Made by a program: the position numbers and the translations under genes
The notes under the pieces: generated by a model
Seen by the model: only the letters and a program-made list of their open reading frames with translations
What the model was told of the DNA's origin: nothing
Database searches by the model: none
Assembly: GCA_009936695.1 (NCBI GenBank)
Contig: JAACEA010000233.1
Location: 1-7,496, forward strand
Direction of reading: 5' to 3'
Origin: Planctomycetia bacterium
Lineage (GTDB): Bacteria; Planctomycetota; Phycisphaerae; Phycisphaerales; SM1A02
DNA: 7,496 nt
Part shown: piece after piece, positions 1 to 5,980 of the stretch
Layout: the number at the start of each line of letters is the position of its first letter
Position numbering within the stretch: the first letter of the stretch is position 1

Positions 1-8
1 GACGTGAC

Positions 9-35
9 TGAACCGAGGCGTTTCGGCGCCGATAA
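9..35 (+). promoter_or_regulatory. Possible sigma-28 (FliA-type) promoter
   Basis: GCCGATAA at 28-35 is an exact match to the enterobacterial FliA -10 consensus. A TGAA (3 of 4 for the TAAA core) at 9-12 sits exactly 15 nt upstream. It points toward the PEP-CTERM gene at 272, which would leave a leader of about 230 nt. The match is seen directly; use as a promoter is inference. The sigma-28 consensus in planctomycetes may differ, and the 8-mer could occur by chance. Confidence 0.25.
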
Positions 36-140
36 CCGCCGCAGACGGCACGACCGGATGTGGCTTCGAAGAACCTGGTGACCGTCCTCCATCGTCGCTT
101 GAAAAGGCGAACTGACGGGGCACGATTACCACGGAACAGG

Positions 141-167
141 ACCGAACGCATCAGTTTGCGATTCGGT
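141..167 (+). other. RNA hairpin in the leader of the PEP-CTERM gene
   Basis: ACCGAACGCA (141-150) pairs with TGCG-A-TTCGGT (157-167), giving 10 base pairs around a 6-nt loop with one bulged A at 161. No T-run follows, so it is not an intrinsic terminator. I recognise no known riboswitch. The rest of 1-271 shows no convincing gene: a 71-codon frame at 60-275 has no good ribosome-binding site and no family resemblance. Confidence 0.3.
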
Positions 168-271
168 CGAGGGAAGTGTTTGGTCGGATGCGGAATCGCG
201 TCGGGCCGGAAGAACTGGTTCCGCGCGAGCGTGCTTCAACGGCACGCGAGGAATCGAAAAGGGGTTGACAC

Positions 272-1027
272 GTGATCACGACTTCAAGACTTGGATCAGG
301 CCTGGGAATCGCTCGAACGGGCCTGCTGGCAGGTGGAATCCTGCTGATGTCCGCATCCGCGTCCGCCGGCTTCGAAGACGGGCCCGACCTTTCGGTCGAC
401 TGGGTCGTCGACGGCGTCGCCTACAACGGAACCCTCGTCGGCACGGACCTCGGTGGCGGCCTCTACAGCTACGCCGCGACGACCTCGGACGTCGGATTCT
501 CGATCGACTGGGTGATGACGGTCAACAACAACGGATCGAACGGCGGCTTCCAGCTTCTTGGGAGCACGATCGGGGTGACCAATCTCCTGGCCGCCGACTC
601 CGAGTTCTCGCTTTCGATCCTGATGCCGACCATCTTCGGTGACGGCGCGGCCCTCTACGGAGGCAGCGTTGGTGGAACACTCACCGGTGAAGCCGGAGGC
701 GGCCTCCTCGCAGGCCTCGGCGAAGGCTCCTCGTTCTGGTCCGCATCCGTCGACGGTACGACCATCGCGCAGCTGATCGAAGATCCCTTCCTGATCACCA
801 CCGATCCGTTCGAATCCGCGGCGATCCCCGCGGCGGCCTTCGGCGAACCCATCCCGAGCCTGGAGGGGATCTCACCCACCGCCTCGATGGGCGTGGCCCT
901 CGACTTCCTGCTCGGCGCCGGCGACACCGTCGCCATCACCAGCACCTTCGTCGGGCAGATTCCAACCCCCGCGACGCTCGCGCTCTTCGGAATCGCCGGT
1001 TTCAACCGGCGTCGACGACGAGCCTGA
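272..1027 (+). CDS. PEP-CTERM-type exported protein (exosortase substrate)
   Basis: A 251-residue secreted protein of unknown specific role. The start is a GTG at 272 preceded by an AAAAGGGG purine tract (257-264) at 7 nt. Residues 1-32 form a signal peptide: Arg at 6 and 15, a hydrophobic core LLAGGILLM, and a likely cleavage after ASA (32). The body is rich in Gly, Ser, Thr and Ala with no cysteine, and has a Gly-rich stretch near 130-152. The last 22 residues are a sorting tail: a Pro-Thr-Pro-Ala-Thr motif at 231-235, a short hydrophobic helix (LALFGIAGF) and five arginines (246-250) before the final Ala. This is the planctomycete-style PEP-CTERM signal, with PTP in place of PEP. In known systems exosortase cleaves such tails and the protein goes to the surface or extracellular matrix. 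No exosortase gene is in the window. The gene appears monocistronic and runs convergent to scpB. Confidence 0.85.
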   Translation: MITTSRLGSGLGIARTGLLAGGILLMSASASAGFEDGPDLSVDWVVDGVAYNGTLVGTDLGGGLYSYAATTSDVGFSIDWVMTVNNNGSNGGFQLLGSTIGVTNLLAADSEFSLSILMPTIFGDGAALYGGSVGGTLTGEAGGGLLAGLGEGSSFWSASVDGTTIAQLIEDPFLITTDPFESAAIPAAAFGEPIPSLEGISPTASMGVALDFLLGAGDTVAITSTFVGQIPTPATLALFGIAGFNRRRRRA

Positions 1028-1090
1028 CACGCATCGAACCACCTTCGAGCAGCGCCCTTTCACGCTCGATCGATCATTCCCTACACCAGT

Positions 1091-1131
1091 GATGGCGGCC
1101 TTCCCTCTACGGGGAGGCCGCCGTCATTTCC
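1091..1131 (+). terminator. Stem-loop terminator between convergent genes
   Basis: GATGGCGGCCTTCCC (1091-1105) pairs with GGGGAGGCCGCCGTC (1111-1125) over 15 base pairs, including two G-U pairs, around a TCTAC loop. ATTTCC follows on the plus strand. It lies 64 nt past the PEP-CTERM stop and 36 nt past the scpB stop on the other strand. The short T-tract favours the plus direction, but the stem could also halt minus-strand transcripts. Confidence 0.7.
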
Positions 1132-1160
1132 GTGGATTCGAATTCGCGTCGACGTTCGGT

Positions 1161-1868
1161 TCAGTCGTCGTCGGCGCCGGCCGACTGCGCTTCGCCGACG
1201 GTCTCCCCCGCCGGGGTCGTCGACTCCACCTCGACGTGTTCCCCCGCGTCGTCGGCCACGTCCTTCTTCCTCGGCGAAGACGGCGCCGCGGGGCGGAGTT
1301 CCTTCGCCTGCGGAAGATCGTCCAGCGTCGCCAGGCCGAAGACCTCGAGGAACTCACGGGTGGTCCCGTAGAGCATCGGCCGACCGACCTCTTCGGCCCG
1401 TCCCGCGATCCTGACCAGACGTCGCTCCATCAGGCCCCGGAGGACCTCCCCGGAGGCGACGCCTCGGATCGATTCGAGGTCGGCCCTCAGGATCGGCTGG
1501 CGATAGGCGATGATCGCGAGCGTCTCGAGCGCCGCCTGACTCAATCGTGACTGCTGACGAACGCCCTTGAGCCGTGCGATGTCGGCGGCGTACGCAGGAA
1601 GCGTGAGGACCTGCAATCCGCCCGCCACTCTTTCGATCCGGAAGCTGCGATTCGCGGCCTCGTAGTCCGCGTTCAAGGCTTCGATCGCGTCCCTGATCGA
1701 CGCCACCGGACCGGGCCCGACCGAGCCGTCATCGTCCGCCGCGTCATCGACGTCGCGAGCGTCGGCGAGCAGGTCGAGAATCGAGGCGATCTTCCGCTCG
1801 CCAAGTGGGCGATCCGCGGTCATCACCACCGCTTCGACCCGCAACTTCAAGTCATGATCGTCGGACAT
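1161..1868 (-). CDS. scpB: Segregation and condensation protein ScpB
   Basis: Predicted 235-residue ScpB, the winged-helix kleisin partner of the SMC-ScpAB condensin, acting on the nucleoid in chromosome compaction and segregation. The first winged helix covers residues 7-92 and opens with EAVVMTADRPLGERKI; it carries an acidic insert (40-48). The second holds the family hallmarks LETLAIIAYRQPI (114-126), IRGV at 134-137 and GRPMLYGTTREFLEVFGL (162-179), then LDDLP. The tail from 187 is a low-complexity acidic, Ala-rich extension. I chose the ATG at 1868 because the family N-terminus begins there and a weak GAGAAG lies 5 nt upstream. The in-frame GTG at 1955 would add 29 residues unlike the family. 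scpA, the usual neighbour, is not in the window; the upstream gene is atpC, 189 nt away. Confidence 0.93.
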   Translation of the reverse strand: MSDDHDLKLRVEAVVMTADRPLGERKIASILDLLADARDVDDAADDDGSVGPGPVASIRDAIEALNADYEAANRSFRIERVAGGLQVLTLPAYAADIARLKGVRQQSRLSQAALETLAIIAYRQPILRADLESIRGVASGEVLRGLMERRLVRIAGRAEEVGRPMLYGTTREFLEVFGLATLDDLPQAKELRPAAPSSPRKKDVADDAGEHVEVESTTPAGETVGEAQSAGADDD

Positions 1869-1982
1869 GCGTGCTTCTCGCGACGGAACGAGCGGGATCC
1901 GTGAATCGGTTCCCTCCGACTCGGAGCGTACCGCGCTCGAGAACAACCCGCCCACGTTCGAGCGTGATGAAGGCGTCGACGA

Positions 1983-2008
1983 CCCCCTCGAATCTCGATT
2001 CGGGAGGG
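1983..2008 (-). other. Stem-loop between atpC and scpB
   Basis: An inverted repeat whose arms are 1983-1992 and 1999-2008 pairs 9 of 10 positions around a 6-nt loop. On the minus strand it lies about 50 nt after the atpC stop and 115 nt before the scpB start. No T-run follows it in that direction, so it could be a weak attenuator, a processing site or a rho-independent remnant. The rest of 1869-2057 shows no gene or clear promoter. Confidence 0.3.
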
Positions 2009-2057
2009 CTCGATCAACATCACCATTCTGGAAAGCCTGCGGGAACCGTCGTGCGGA

Positions 2058-2471
2058 TCAGCCGGCCGAACCGGCGAGCGACAACGCCGCCGCGGCGACC
2101 TCGCGTTCGTGTTCGAGACGCTCGCGGGCCTCGGGGGAATGCGTTCCGGGTTCCGCGATCGCGGCCACGGCCGCGTCGAAACGCGACTTCGCGGCCGCCG
2201 GATCGATCTCGGCGACGGGGACGATCTCATCGGCCACGAGCACCAGTCGGTTGTCATGCATCTCGGCGAAGCCGCCGGCAAGCAGGAAGTTCTTCTCGGG
2301 ACCCTGCTCGTAGCGGATTCGCAGACGACCGGCACCAAGCCGTCCGACGAACGGTGCCGCACCGGTGAGGATGCCGCGCTGGCCGTCCCATTGCGGGAAC
2401 TCCACCTCGACGACCTCGTCGTCCAGGATCTGCTCGGAAGGGGTCACGATCGCACAGTTGAAGTTCGCCAA
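2058..2471 (-). CDS. atpC: F-type ATP synthase epsilon subunit
   Basis: A 137-residue F1 epsilon subunit, part of the central stalk that couples proton flow to catalysis and can inhibit ATP hydrolysis. The N-terminal beta-sandwich (about 1-84) shows the family pattern: AIVTPSEQIL (7-16), EFPQWDGQRGIL (24-35), VGRLGAGRLRIR (42-53), and FLLAGGFAE (62-70) before a second strand rich in Val and Leu. Residues 90-130 form the Ala-rich two-helix C-terminal domain (EIDPAAAKSRF and onward). The start is TTG at 2471, supported by a GGAG (2479-2482) 7 nt upstream and by the family N-terminus. No ATG or GTG fits better. The neighbours are a CYTH gene and scpB rather than atpD/atpG, so this copy lies outside the usual atp operon or at a displaced site. 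Transcription is probably from the upstream operon. Confidence 0.92.
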   Translation of the reverse strand: MANFNCAIVTPSEQILDDEVVEVEFPQWDGQRGILTGAAPFVGRLGAGRLRIRYEQGPEKNFLLAGGFAEMHDNRLVLVADEIVPVAEIDPAAAKSRFDAAVAAIAEPGTHSPEARERLEHEREVAAAALSLAGSAG

Positions 2472-2482
2472 ACCAGATCTCC
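2472..2482 (-). promoter_or_regulatory. Ribosome-binding site fixing the TTG start of atpC
   Basis: GGAG (minus strand, 2482-2479) precedes the TTG start with 7 nt spacing, which supports the rare start codon. In the 85-nt gap upstream (2472-2557) a 7-bp hairpin with a CGAA loop (2495-2512) also lies ahead of the site. No convincing separate promoter is visible there. Confidence 0.6.
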
Positions 2483-2557
2483 GTCGGCCCGGAGCGTCCT
2501 CTTCGGAAGACGGTCACGGGGACGGAACATGGTAGCGAATCCGAGCGGCGATCCCAG

Positions 2558-3175
2558 TCATTCCGAGGCGACGTCATTCCCGATGGACGAACCACCACCG
2601 AGTCGCCCGGATCGAAATGCCAGCTCGGCATTGGTGAATTCGGGGTCGTTGGTGACTTCGCGATCGATGCACGCCGCCAGCCAGGCCGGAGGCCGGATCG
2701 CGAGGGCGGTTTCCCGGTCGATCGCCTCGACTTCCGCGAGGACCAGGGCCGGCGTCTGAAACCGGTCGATCTCCCAGAGGAGCCCCGCTTCCGGGATCCG
2801 CCATCGCACCTTCTCGATGCGGCGACCCGCCGTCCCGGCCCACGCCGCTTCGAACGCGGCCGCGGTCATCGGCCGTTCGATCTCCCGGCGGACCAGACCC
2901 CCTCCACCCTTGAGCGTGTGCAGGTGCCGGACCCTTCCGTCGCTGGTGCGGATCTCGCGGATCCGACCGAGGCTCGGAACCTCGGAGTCGGAGGCCGCGC
3001 GCTGCGCCGCAGCCGCGAGGTCCGATTCGGAGGGTGCCCCGAGATATCCCTGGCGGATCTCCCAACGCTCGTCACCCGCGCCCGGAGGTCGGGCGGGATC
3101 CTCGAGCCGGGCCGGCAGTCGATGAAGGAGCCACTTTCGTTCGATCTCGAGCCCGTCGATCGGCGATCCGTTCAC
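2558..3175 (-). CDS. CYTH domain protein (triphosphate tunnel metalloenzyme family)
   Basis: A 205-residue single-domain CYTH protein, probably cytosolic. Members bind triphosphorylated substrates with divalent metal inside an eight-strand tunnel; bacterial stand-alone forms are often inorganic triphosphatases, but the substrate cannot be read here. The signature ExExK is E10-I-E12-R-K14. It is followed by RQGYL (41-45), RIREIR (71-76), HTLKG with K89, RREIER (96-101), EKVRW (121-125), WEIDRF (134-139), LAEVEAI (146-152) and a C-terminal EVT...N (173-182). All the charged tunnel positions I expect seem present. The loop at 46-70 is a longer Ala/Ser-rich insert. The start is GTG at 3175, whose GTGA overlaps the holB stop by 4 nt. 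No clear ribosome-binding site precedes it, so translation is probably coupled to holB. An in-frame extension upstream of 3175 lies inside holB and has no family match. Confidence 0.88.
   Translation of the reverse strand: MNGSPIDGLEIERKWLLHRLPARLEDPARPPGAGDERWEIRQGYLGAPSESDLAAAAQRAASDSEVPSLGRIREIRTSDGRVRHLHTLKGGGGLVRREIERPMTAAAFEAAWAGTAGRRIEKVRWRIPEAGLLWEIDRFQTPALVLAEVEAIDRETALAIRPPAWLAACIDREVTNDPEFTNAELAFRSGRLGGGSSIGNDVASE
3172..3175 (-). promoter_or_regulatory. GTGA stop/start overlap, holB to CYTH gene
   Basis: On the minus strand GTG (3175-3173) begins the CYTH gene, and TGA (3174-3172) ends holB. With no visible ribosome-binding site in the preceding 25 nt, this is a likely termination-reinitiation junction. 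Confidence 0.7.
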
Positions 3176-4332
3176 GACGCACCGGCCATCGCACCGACGC
3201 CGAAGTCGTCCGCCATTCCGGCGACCAGTTCGGCCAGCACGAACTTCATGTTGACGTTGCGCCCGATCTGGAACTCCGCGTCGGCGATTCGCTCGATCGC
3301 CCGTGCGATCCGTTCGACGGCCTCGTCGTCGCCGGCGGTCGCCGACGCGTCGAGCCCGAGCCGAAGCCGCGTCGCGAGCACCGCGGCGAGATGCGCGAGC
3401 CCCGCCTTGTTCGCCGCTTCCTTCGATGCACGCTTGTCCGCCTTGACAACGCTCTTCGCGTACTCGTCGACGAGCTCGTGAAGCGTGTCCGCGAAGTTCG
3501 CCGGCCACTCCCCGGCCTCGAGTCGGGCCATTCCCGGCGCGACCGTGGTGCTCCAGTGGAGCATGCCGCTCGATTCCGCCATCTCGAGTCGTCCGGGGCT
3601 CCCGTCCGCGAAGGCGAGAAGCCATTCACGACTCGCCCCGTCGACGGCGGCCGGCCGGCCGTCGAGCCACGCATTCATCGCATCTTCGTCGAGACCGCGG
3701 AAGCCGACGCGTCGACAGCGGCTTCGGACCGTCGGGAGCAGGCGCTCCTCCCGCGTCGTGACGAGGATGATCACCACTCGTGACGCCGGCTCCTCGAGTG
3801 TCTTCAGGAGCGCGTTCTGCCCGACCTGGTCGAGCAGCTCCGCCTCCTCGATGATGAACACCCGCCGAACGCCCTTGTACGGCGTTCGGGCATGCACGGC
3901 CTCGTACTGCTTGCCATCGACCTCGCCGCCGAGCATGTGCTCTCGGAGCACGCCGATCGGGATGTTCGACTGCTTCGACGCACGAAGCCTCGTGGAATCA
4001 CTGTCCGCCGCGAGTTCCTTCCGGATGACCTTCAGATCGGGATGGGTTCCGGCGTCGATCAACTGCGCCGCCTCGGAATCGAGTGGCGGTGCGAAGTCCT
4101 CGATCTCGGCGGGAGTCGGTTCGGGTTCGAGCAGGAGCCGCGCGAAACGGATCGCCGTCGACGTCTTTCCGACGCCGGACGCGCCATGAAAGATCCAGGC
4201 CTGCGGAACACGACCACCACGAAGCGCGACGCGAAGTTCGTCGACCGCGGACGCCTGTCCGAGGATCGGATCGTGCCCGCGCGGATCGCCCTTCGATCCG
4301 GGAACCCGCGGGAGGTCGTCCTTCTTCTTCAC
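3172..4332 (-). CDS. holB: DNA polymerase III subunit delta'
   Basis: A 386-residue clamp-loader subunit of the AAA+ family. With delta and gamma/tau it loads the beta sliding clamp at the replication fork. Walker A is GASGVGKT (50-57). The conserved QLIDAGTHPDL follows at 90-100, then VFIIEEAELL (158-167) in the Walker B position, NALLKTLEEP (173-182) and LLPTVRSRC (198-206) with the SRC motif. The C-terminal part (about 235-386) is helical, as in the clamp-loader collar. The four zinc-binding cysteines that many delta'/DnaX proteins carry before the THPD segment are absent; that stretch is acidic and Pro-rich (69-89). Walker B is degenerate, which is common in delta'. The start is GTG at 4332: it overlaps the upstream stop as GTGA and has GGAGG just upstream. 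An ATG at 4362 would add 10 residues but lacks a ribosome-binding site. DnaX is the alternative, but the lack of a DEVHML-type box and the length favour delta'. Confidence 0.88.
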   Translation of the reverse strand: MKKKDDLPRVPGSKGDPRGHDPILGQASAVDELRVALRGGRVPQAWIFHGASGVGKTSTAIRFARLLLEPEPTPAEIEDFAPPLDSEAAQLIDAGTHPDLKVIRKELAADSDSTRLRASKQSNIPIGVLREHMLGGEVDGKQYEAVHARTPYKGVRRVFIIEEAELLDQVGQNALLKTLEEPASRVVIILVTTREERLLPTVRSRCRRVGFRGLDEDAMNAWLDGRPAAVDGASREWLLAFADGSPGRLEMAESSGMLHWSTTVAPGMARLEAGEWPANFADTLHELVDEYAKSVVKADKRASKEAANKAGLAHLAAVLATRLRLGLDASATAGDDEAVERIARAIERIADAEFQIGRNVNMKFVLAELVAGMADDFGVGAMAGAS

Positions 4333-4341
4333 GGCGCCTCC
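4329..4341 (-). promoter_or_regulatory. GTGA overlap and GGAGG site setting the holB start
   Basis: GTG (4332-4330) starts holB and TGA (4331-4329) ends the lipoprotein gene. GGAGG (4341-4337) lies 4 nt upstream of the GTG, inside the end of the upstream gene. The strong Shine-Dalgarno sequence and the overlap together favour this start over the ATG at 4362. Confidence 0.7.
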
Positions 4342-5330
4342 GGAACCGAAACCAGCCTGCATTGCTGGGGGACCCGGGTCGAGGTGTCTCCGGGACGGAG
4401 CTCGATGGCCGCCTCCTCACCGTTGATCAGATGCACCGGAAAATCCTTGAACAGCGCTTCGACCTCCGGGGAGAACAGCGTGCTGCGTCCGTCATAGGCG
4501 CGGCTGTCGAACACCCCCACGGTGACGACACTCATCTCGGTCACGGAATCATGGTGGTACCACGCGTCGAAACCGCGCCGTCCCAGCTCGACACACTTCG
4601 CCTCAGCGGCATCCTGAACCTCCTGCCACGAGATCTCGTCGGTGCCGAACGTCCCCCAGCAGGCGACCTGCAGCGTGTAGAGCGGATCGACCCTCGGGTA
4701 CATCATGCGAAGCCGACGCAGGTCGCGTTCCCCCATCGGAGAGTCATCGGGCAGCACGGAGAGGAATGCCCGCGGGAAGGCGGGGCGTCCATTGCGTTGC
4801 ATCGACTTGATGCGATCTCGCGCCGCGACCGCGGCCGGATCCGCGGCGCTCGCGAACCGGCCGAGCCAGATCGCGGATCCCCGGCTCGTGGATCGGATGA
4901 AGATCTCGCGCAGTTCCGGGAAGGTTCGAACGATGTCCTCGCGAATCGACCGCGCCTGAAGCGGGTGGGCATCGCCTCCCACCGTCACCAGCATCAACGA
5001 CCACCGACCGCGGGACCGGGCGTCGACGGCAGCCGGACCCGTCTCATCCCCGAATTCGGATGCCATCGCCTCGGTTCGAGCGTCCAGGAAGATCTCATCC
5101 CCTTCATTCATGAGGCCAGCGGTCGCATTCAGACGCCGTGGAGCATCGCCGCGGACCGCGGAATCGCCCTTCTTGTCCTTCTCACCGCAGGCCGCCGGAA
5201 AAATCATCAAAATCGAAGTAATTGCGAGGACCGAGATACGACCCCCACGAATCAACCCACGTCCGTGAAATATCGCGGCTCGCGATCGGGGCATGGGGTG
5301 ATTACGGGACACGCCGTTCTGATCGGTCAT
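4329..5330 (-). CDS. Predicted lipoprotein with two SPOR-like modules
   Basis: A 333-residue exported protein without a firm family name. A basic segment (RGLIRGGR, 24-31) and a hydrophobic stretch (ISVLAITSILMIF) lead to PAAC with Cys48, a plausible but imperfect lipobox (Pro at -3), then a charged linker. Two related alpha/beta units follow. Unit 1 (about 110-192) opens WSLMLVTV and ends IWLGRFASAADPAA...AFL. Unit 2 (about 217-305) opens YTLQVACWG, with GFDAWYHHD and MSVVTVGVFDSRAYD. The order, a strand, a helix with A/R residues, then a strand ending in G-x-F/Y, resembles SPOR peptidoglycan-binding repeats; this is my inference from pattern. Start choice: the ATG at 5330 has GGAG 9 nt upstream. 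The longer GTG frame from 5438 would run through the putative promoter -10. The gene ends in a GTGA overlap with holB, so an envelope protein heads a replication operon. Confidence 0.65.
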   Translation of the reverse strand: MTDQNGVSRNHPMPRSRAAIFHGRGLIRGGRISVLAITSILMIFPAACGEKDKKGDSAVRGDAPRRLNATAGLMNEGDEIFLDARTEAMASEFGDETGPAAVDARSRGRWSLMLVTVGGDAHPLQARSIREDIVRTFPELREIFIRSTSRGSAIWLGRFASAADPAAVAARDRIKSMQRNGRPAFPRAFLSVLPDDSPMGERDLRRLRMMYPRVDPLYTLQVACWGTFGTDEISWQEVQDAAEAKCVELGRRGFDAWYHHDSVTEMSVVTVGVFDSRAYDGRSTLFSPEVEALFKDFPVHLINGEEAAIELRPGDTSTRVPQQCRLVSVPEAP

Positions 5331-5426
5331 CGAGGCCGTCTCCAAGGGAACGCACGGAAAGGAATCGACGCCCCCGGGGATTTCATAAATCCGTTCCAGG
5401 AATCGACTTGCGAGGCTCGGCGGGGA

Positions 5427-5456
5427 ATCATACCCCACTCAAGTAATTCGACTCAA
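5427..5456 (-). promoter_or_regulatory. Sigma-70-type promoter for the minus-strand operon
   Basis: On the minus strand TTGAGT (5456-5451, 4 of 6 for -35) and TATGAT (5432-5427, 5 of 6 for -10) are 18 nt apart. Initiation near 5420 would give a leader of about 90 nt before the ATG at 5330. The rest of 5331-5587 holds a C-rich tract near 5484-5510 and no clear plus-strand promoter for the FlgM-like gene. Confidence 0.55.
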
Positions 5457-5587
5457 GACGACGATATGAATGTCAGCACGGAGAGGCAAACGAACCCCCC
5501 CTCGCCTCCCCGCGTAGCGAAGCATCCAGGAAGCAGTTTCACCCCAGACTTGCGACTTCACCCAGAGTCGCCGAGGTATCAAGACCC

Positions 5588-5890
5588 ATGTCCGACATCG
5601 CCAACATCGCCGGAAACCGTGGTTCGTCAGCGGCTCGCCTTCAGCGACCGGACGCCACCGAATCCTCACCTCGCCCCCAGGAATCCAAGACCGATCGATT
5701 CGGTAGACGATCCGAGGACGCCGTGGAGCTGTCCGCCCAGGCACGCCGATACGCGGGTCTTCAGACGCCTACCACCGAATCCACGGGCCGGATCGCCACG
5801 ATCCAGTCCCAGATCGCGGCGGGAACCTACGACACCGAGGAACGTCTCGGTGCCGCGGTCGACCGCATGATCGATCACGTGCTCTCCTGA
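5588..5890 (+). CDS. FlgM-like anti-sigma-28 factor
   Basis: A 100-residue soluble protein resembling FlgM, which binds the flagellar sigma factor sigma-28 (FliA) and holds it inactive until hook completion. The N-terminal half is polar and probably disordered, rich in Ser, Arg and Pro. From about residue 42 the family pattern appears: DAVELSAQAR (44-53), then RIATIQSQIAAGTY (68-81), then a helix ending VDRMIDHVLS. In FlgM this C-terminal half contacts the sigma factor. The length matches typical FlgM (about 90-100). The start is ATG at 5588; the nearest purine motif is GAGG at 5573-5576, 11 nt away, so initiation may be weak. It is a single-gene unit, divergent from the lipoprotein operon and closed by a strong terminator. 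No flagellar genes are near. FlgM is a fast-changing family, so the role is probable rather than certain. Confidence 0.7.
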   Translation: MSDIANIAGNRGSSAARLQRPDATESSPRPQESKTDRFGRRSEDAVELSAQARRYAGLQTPTTESTGRIATIQSQIAAGTYDTEERLGAAVDRMIDHVLS

Positions 5891-5920
5891 TTTCGGCCGA
5901 AAGCACCGCAAAGACCACGA

Positions 5921-5950
5921 AACCGTCGCCCCCCCGGGGCGACGGTTTTT
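5921..5950 (+). terminator. Rho-independent terminator of the FlgM-like gene
   Basis: AACCGTCGCCCC (5921-5932) pairs perfectly with GGGGCGACGGTT (5936-5947) around a CCC loop, and the strand runs into TTTTT (5946-5950). The 12-bp GC-rich stem with a T-run lies 30 nt after the stop codon. Confidence 0.92.
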
Positions 5951-5980
5951 CTTGGTGTCGGCCCCCTGGAACGCCGCCTG

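Noticed and set aside
1..81. Frame open from the left edge to a TGA at 79-81
   Set aside because: Only 26 codons, Arg-rich and low in hydrophobic residues; it could be the end of an upstream gene but nothing supports it.
60..275. 71-codon plus-strand frame before the PEP-CTERM gene
   Set aside because: It is Arg-rich with no family resemblance and no good ribosome-binding site, and it runs into the next start; probably chance in GC-rich DNA.
1869..1955. N-terminal extension of scpB from a GTG at 1955
   Set aside because: The extra 29 residues do not resemble ScpB, and the family N-terminus starts at the ATG at 1868.
5331..5438. N-terminal extension of the lipoprotein from a GTG at 5438
   Set aside because: It has no ribosome-binding site, contains the putative -10 at 5427-5432, and would put 66 residues ahead of the signal peptide.
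5480..5512. Imperfect inverted repeat GGAGAGGC / GCCTCCCC around a C-rich tract
   Set aside because: Short arms with a mismatch and a purely C-rich loop; not distinguishable from composition.
4083..5870. 595-codon plus-strand frame opposite holB and the lipoprotein gene
   Set aside because: The composition is Arg/Pro/Ser-rich with no domain, and it lies antisense to two well-supported genes and across a promoter and the FlgM-like gene; a GC-rich shadow frame.
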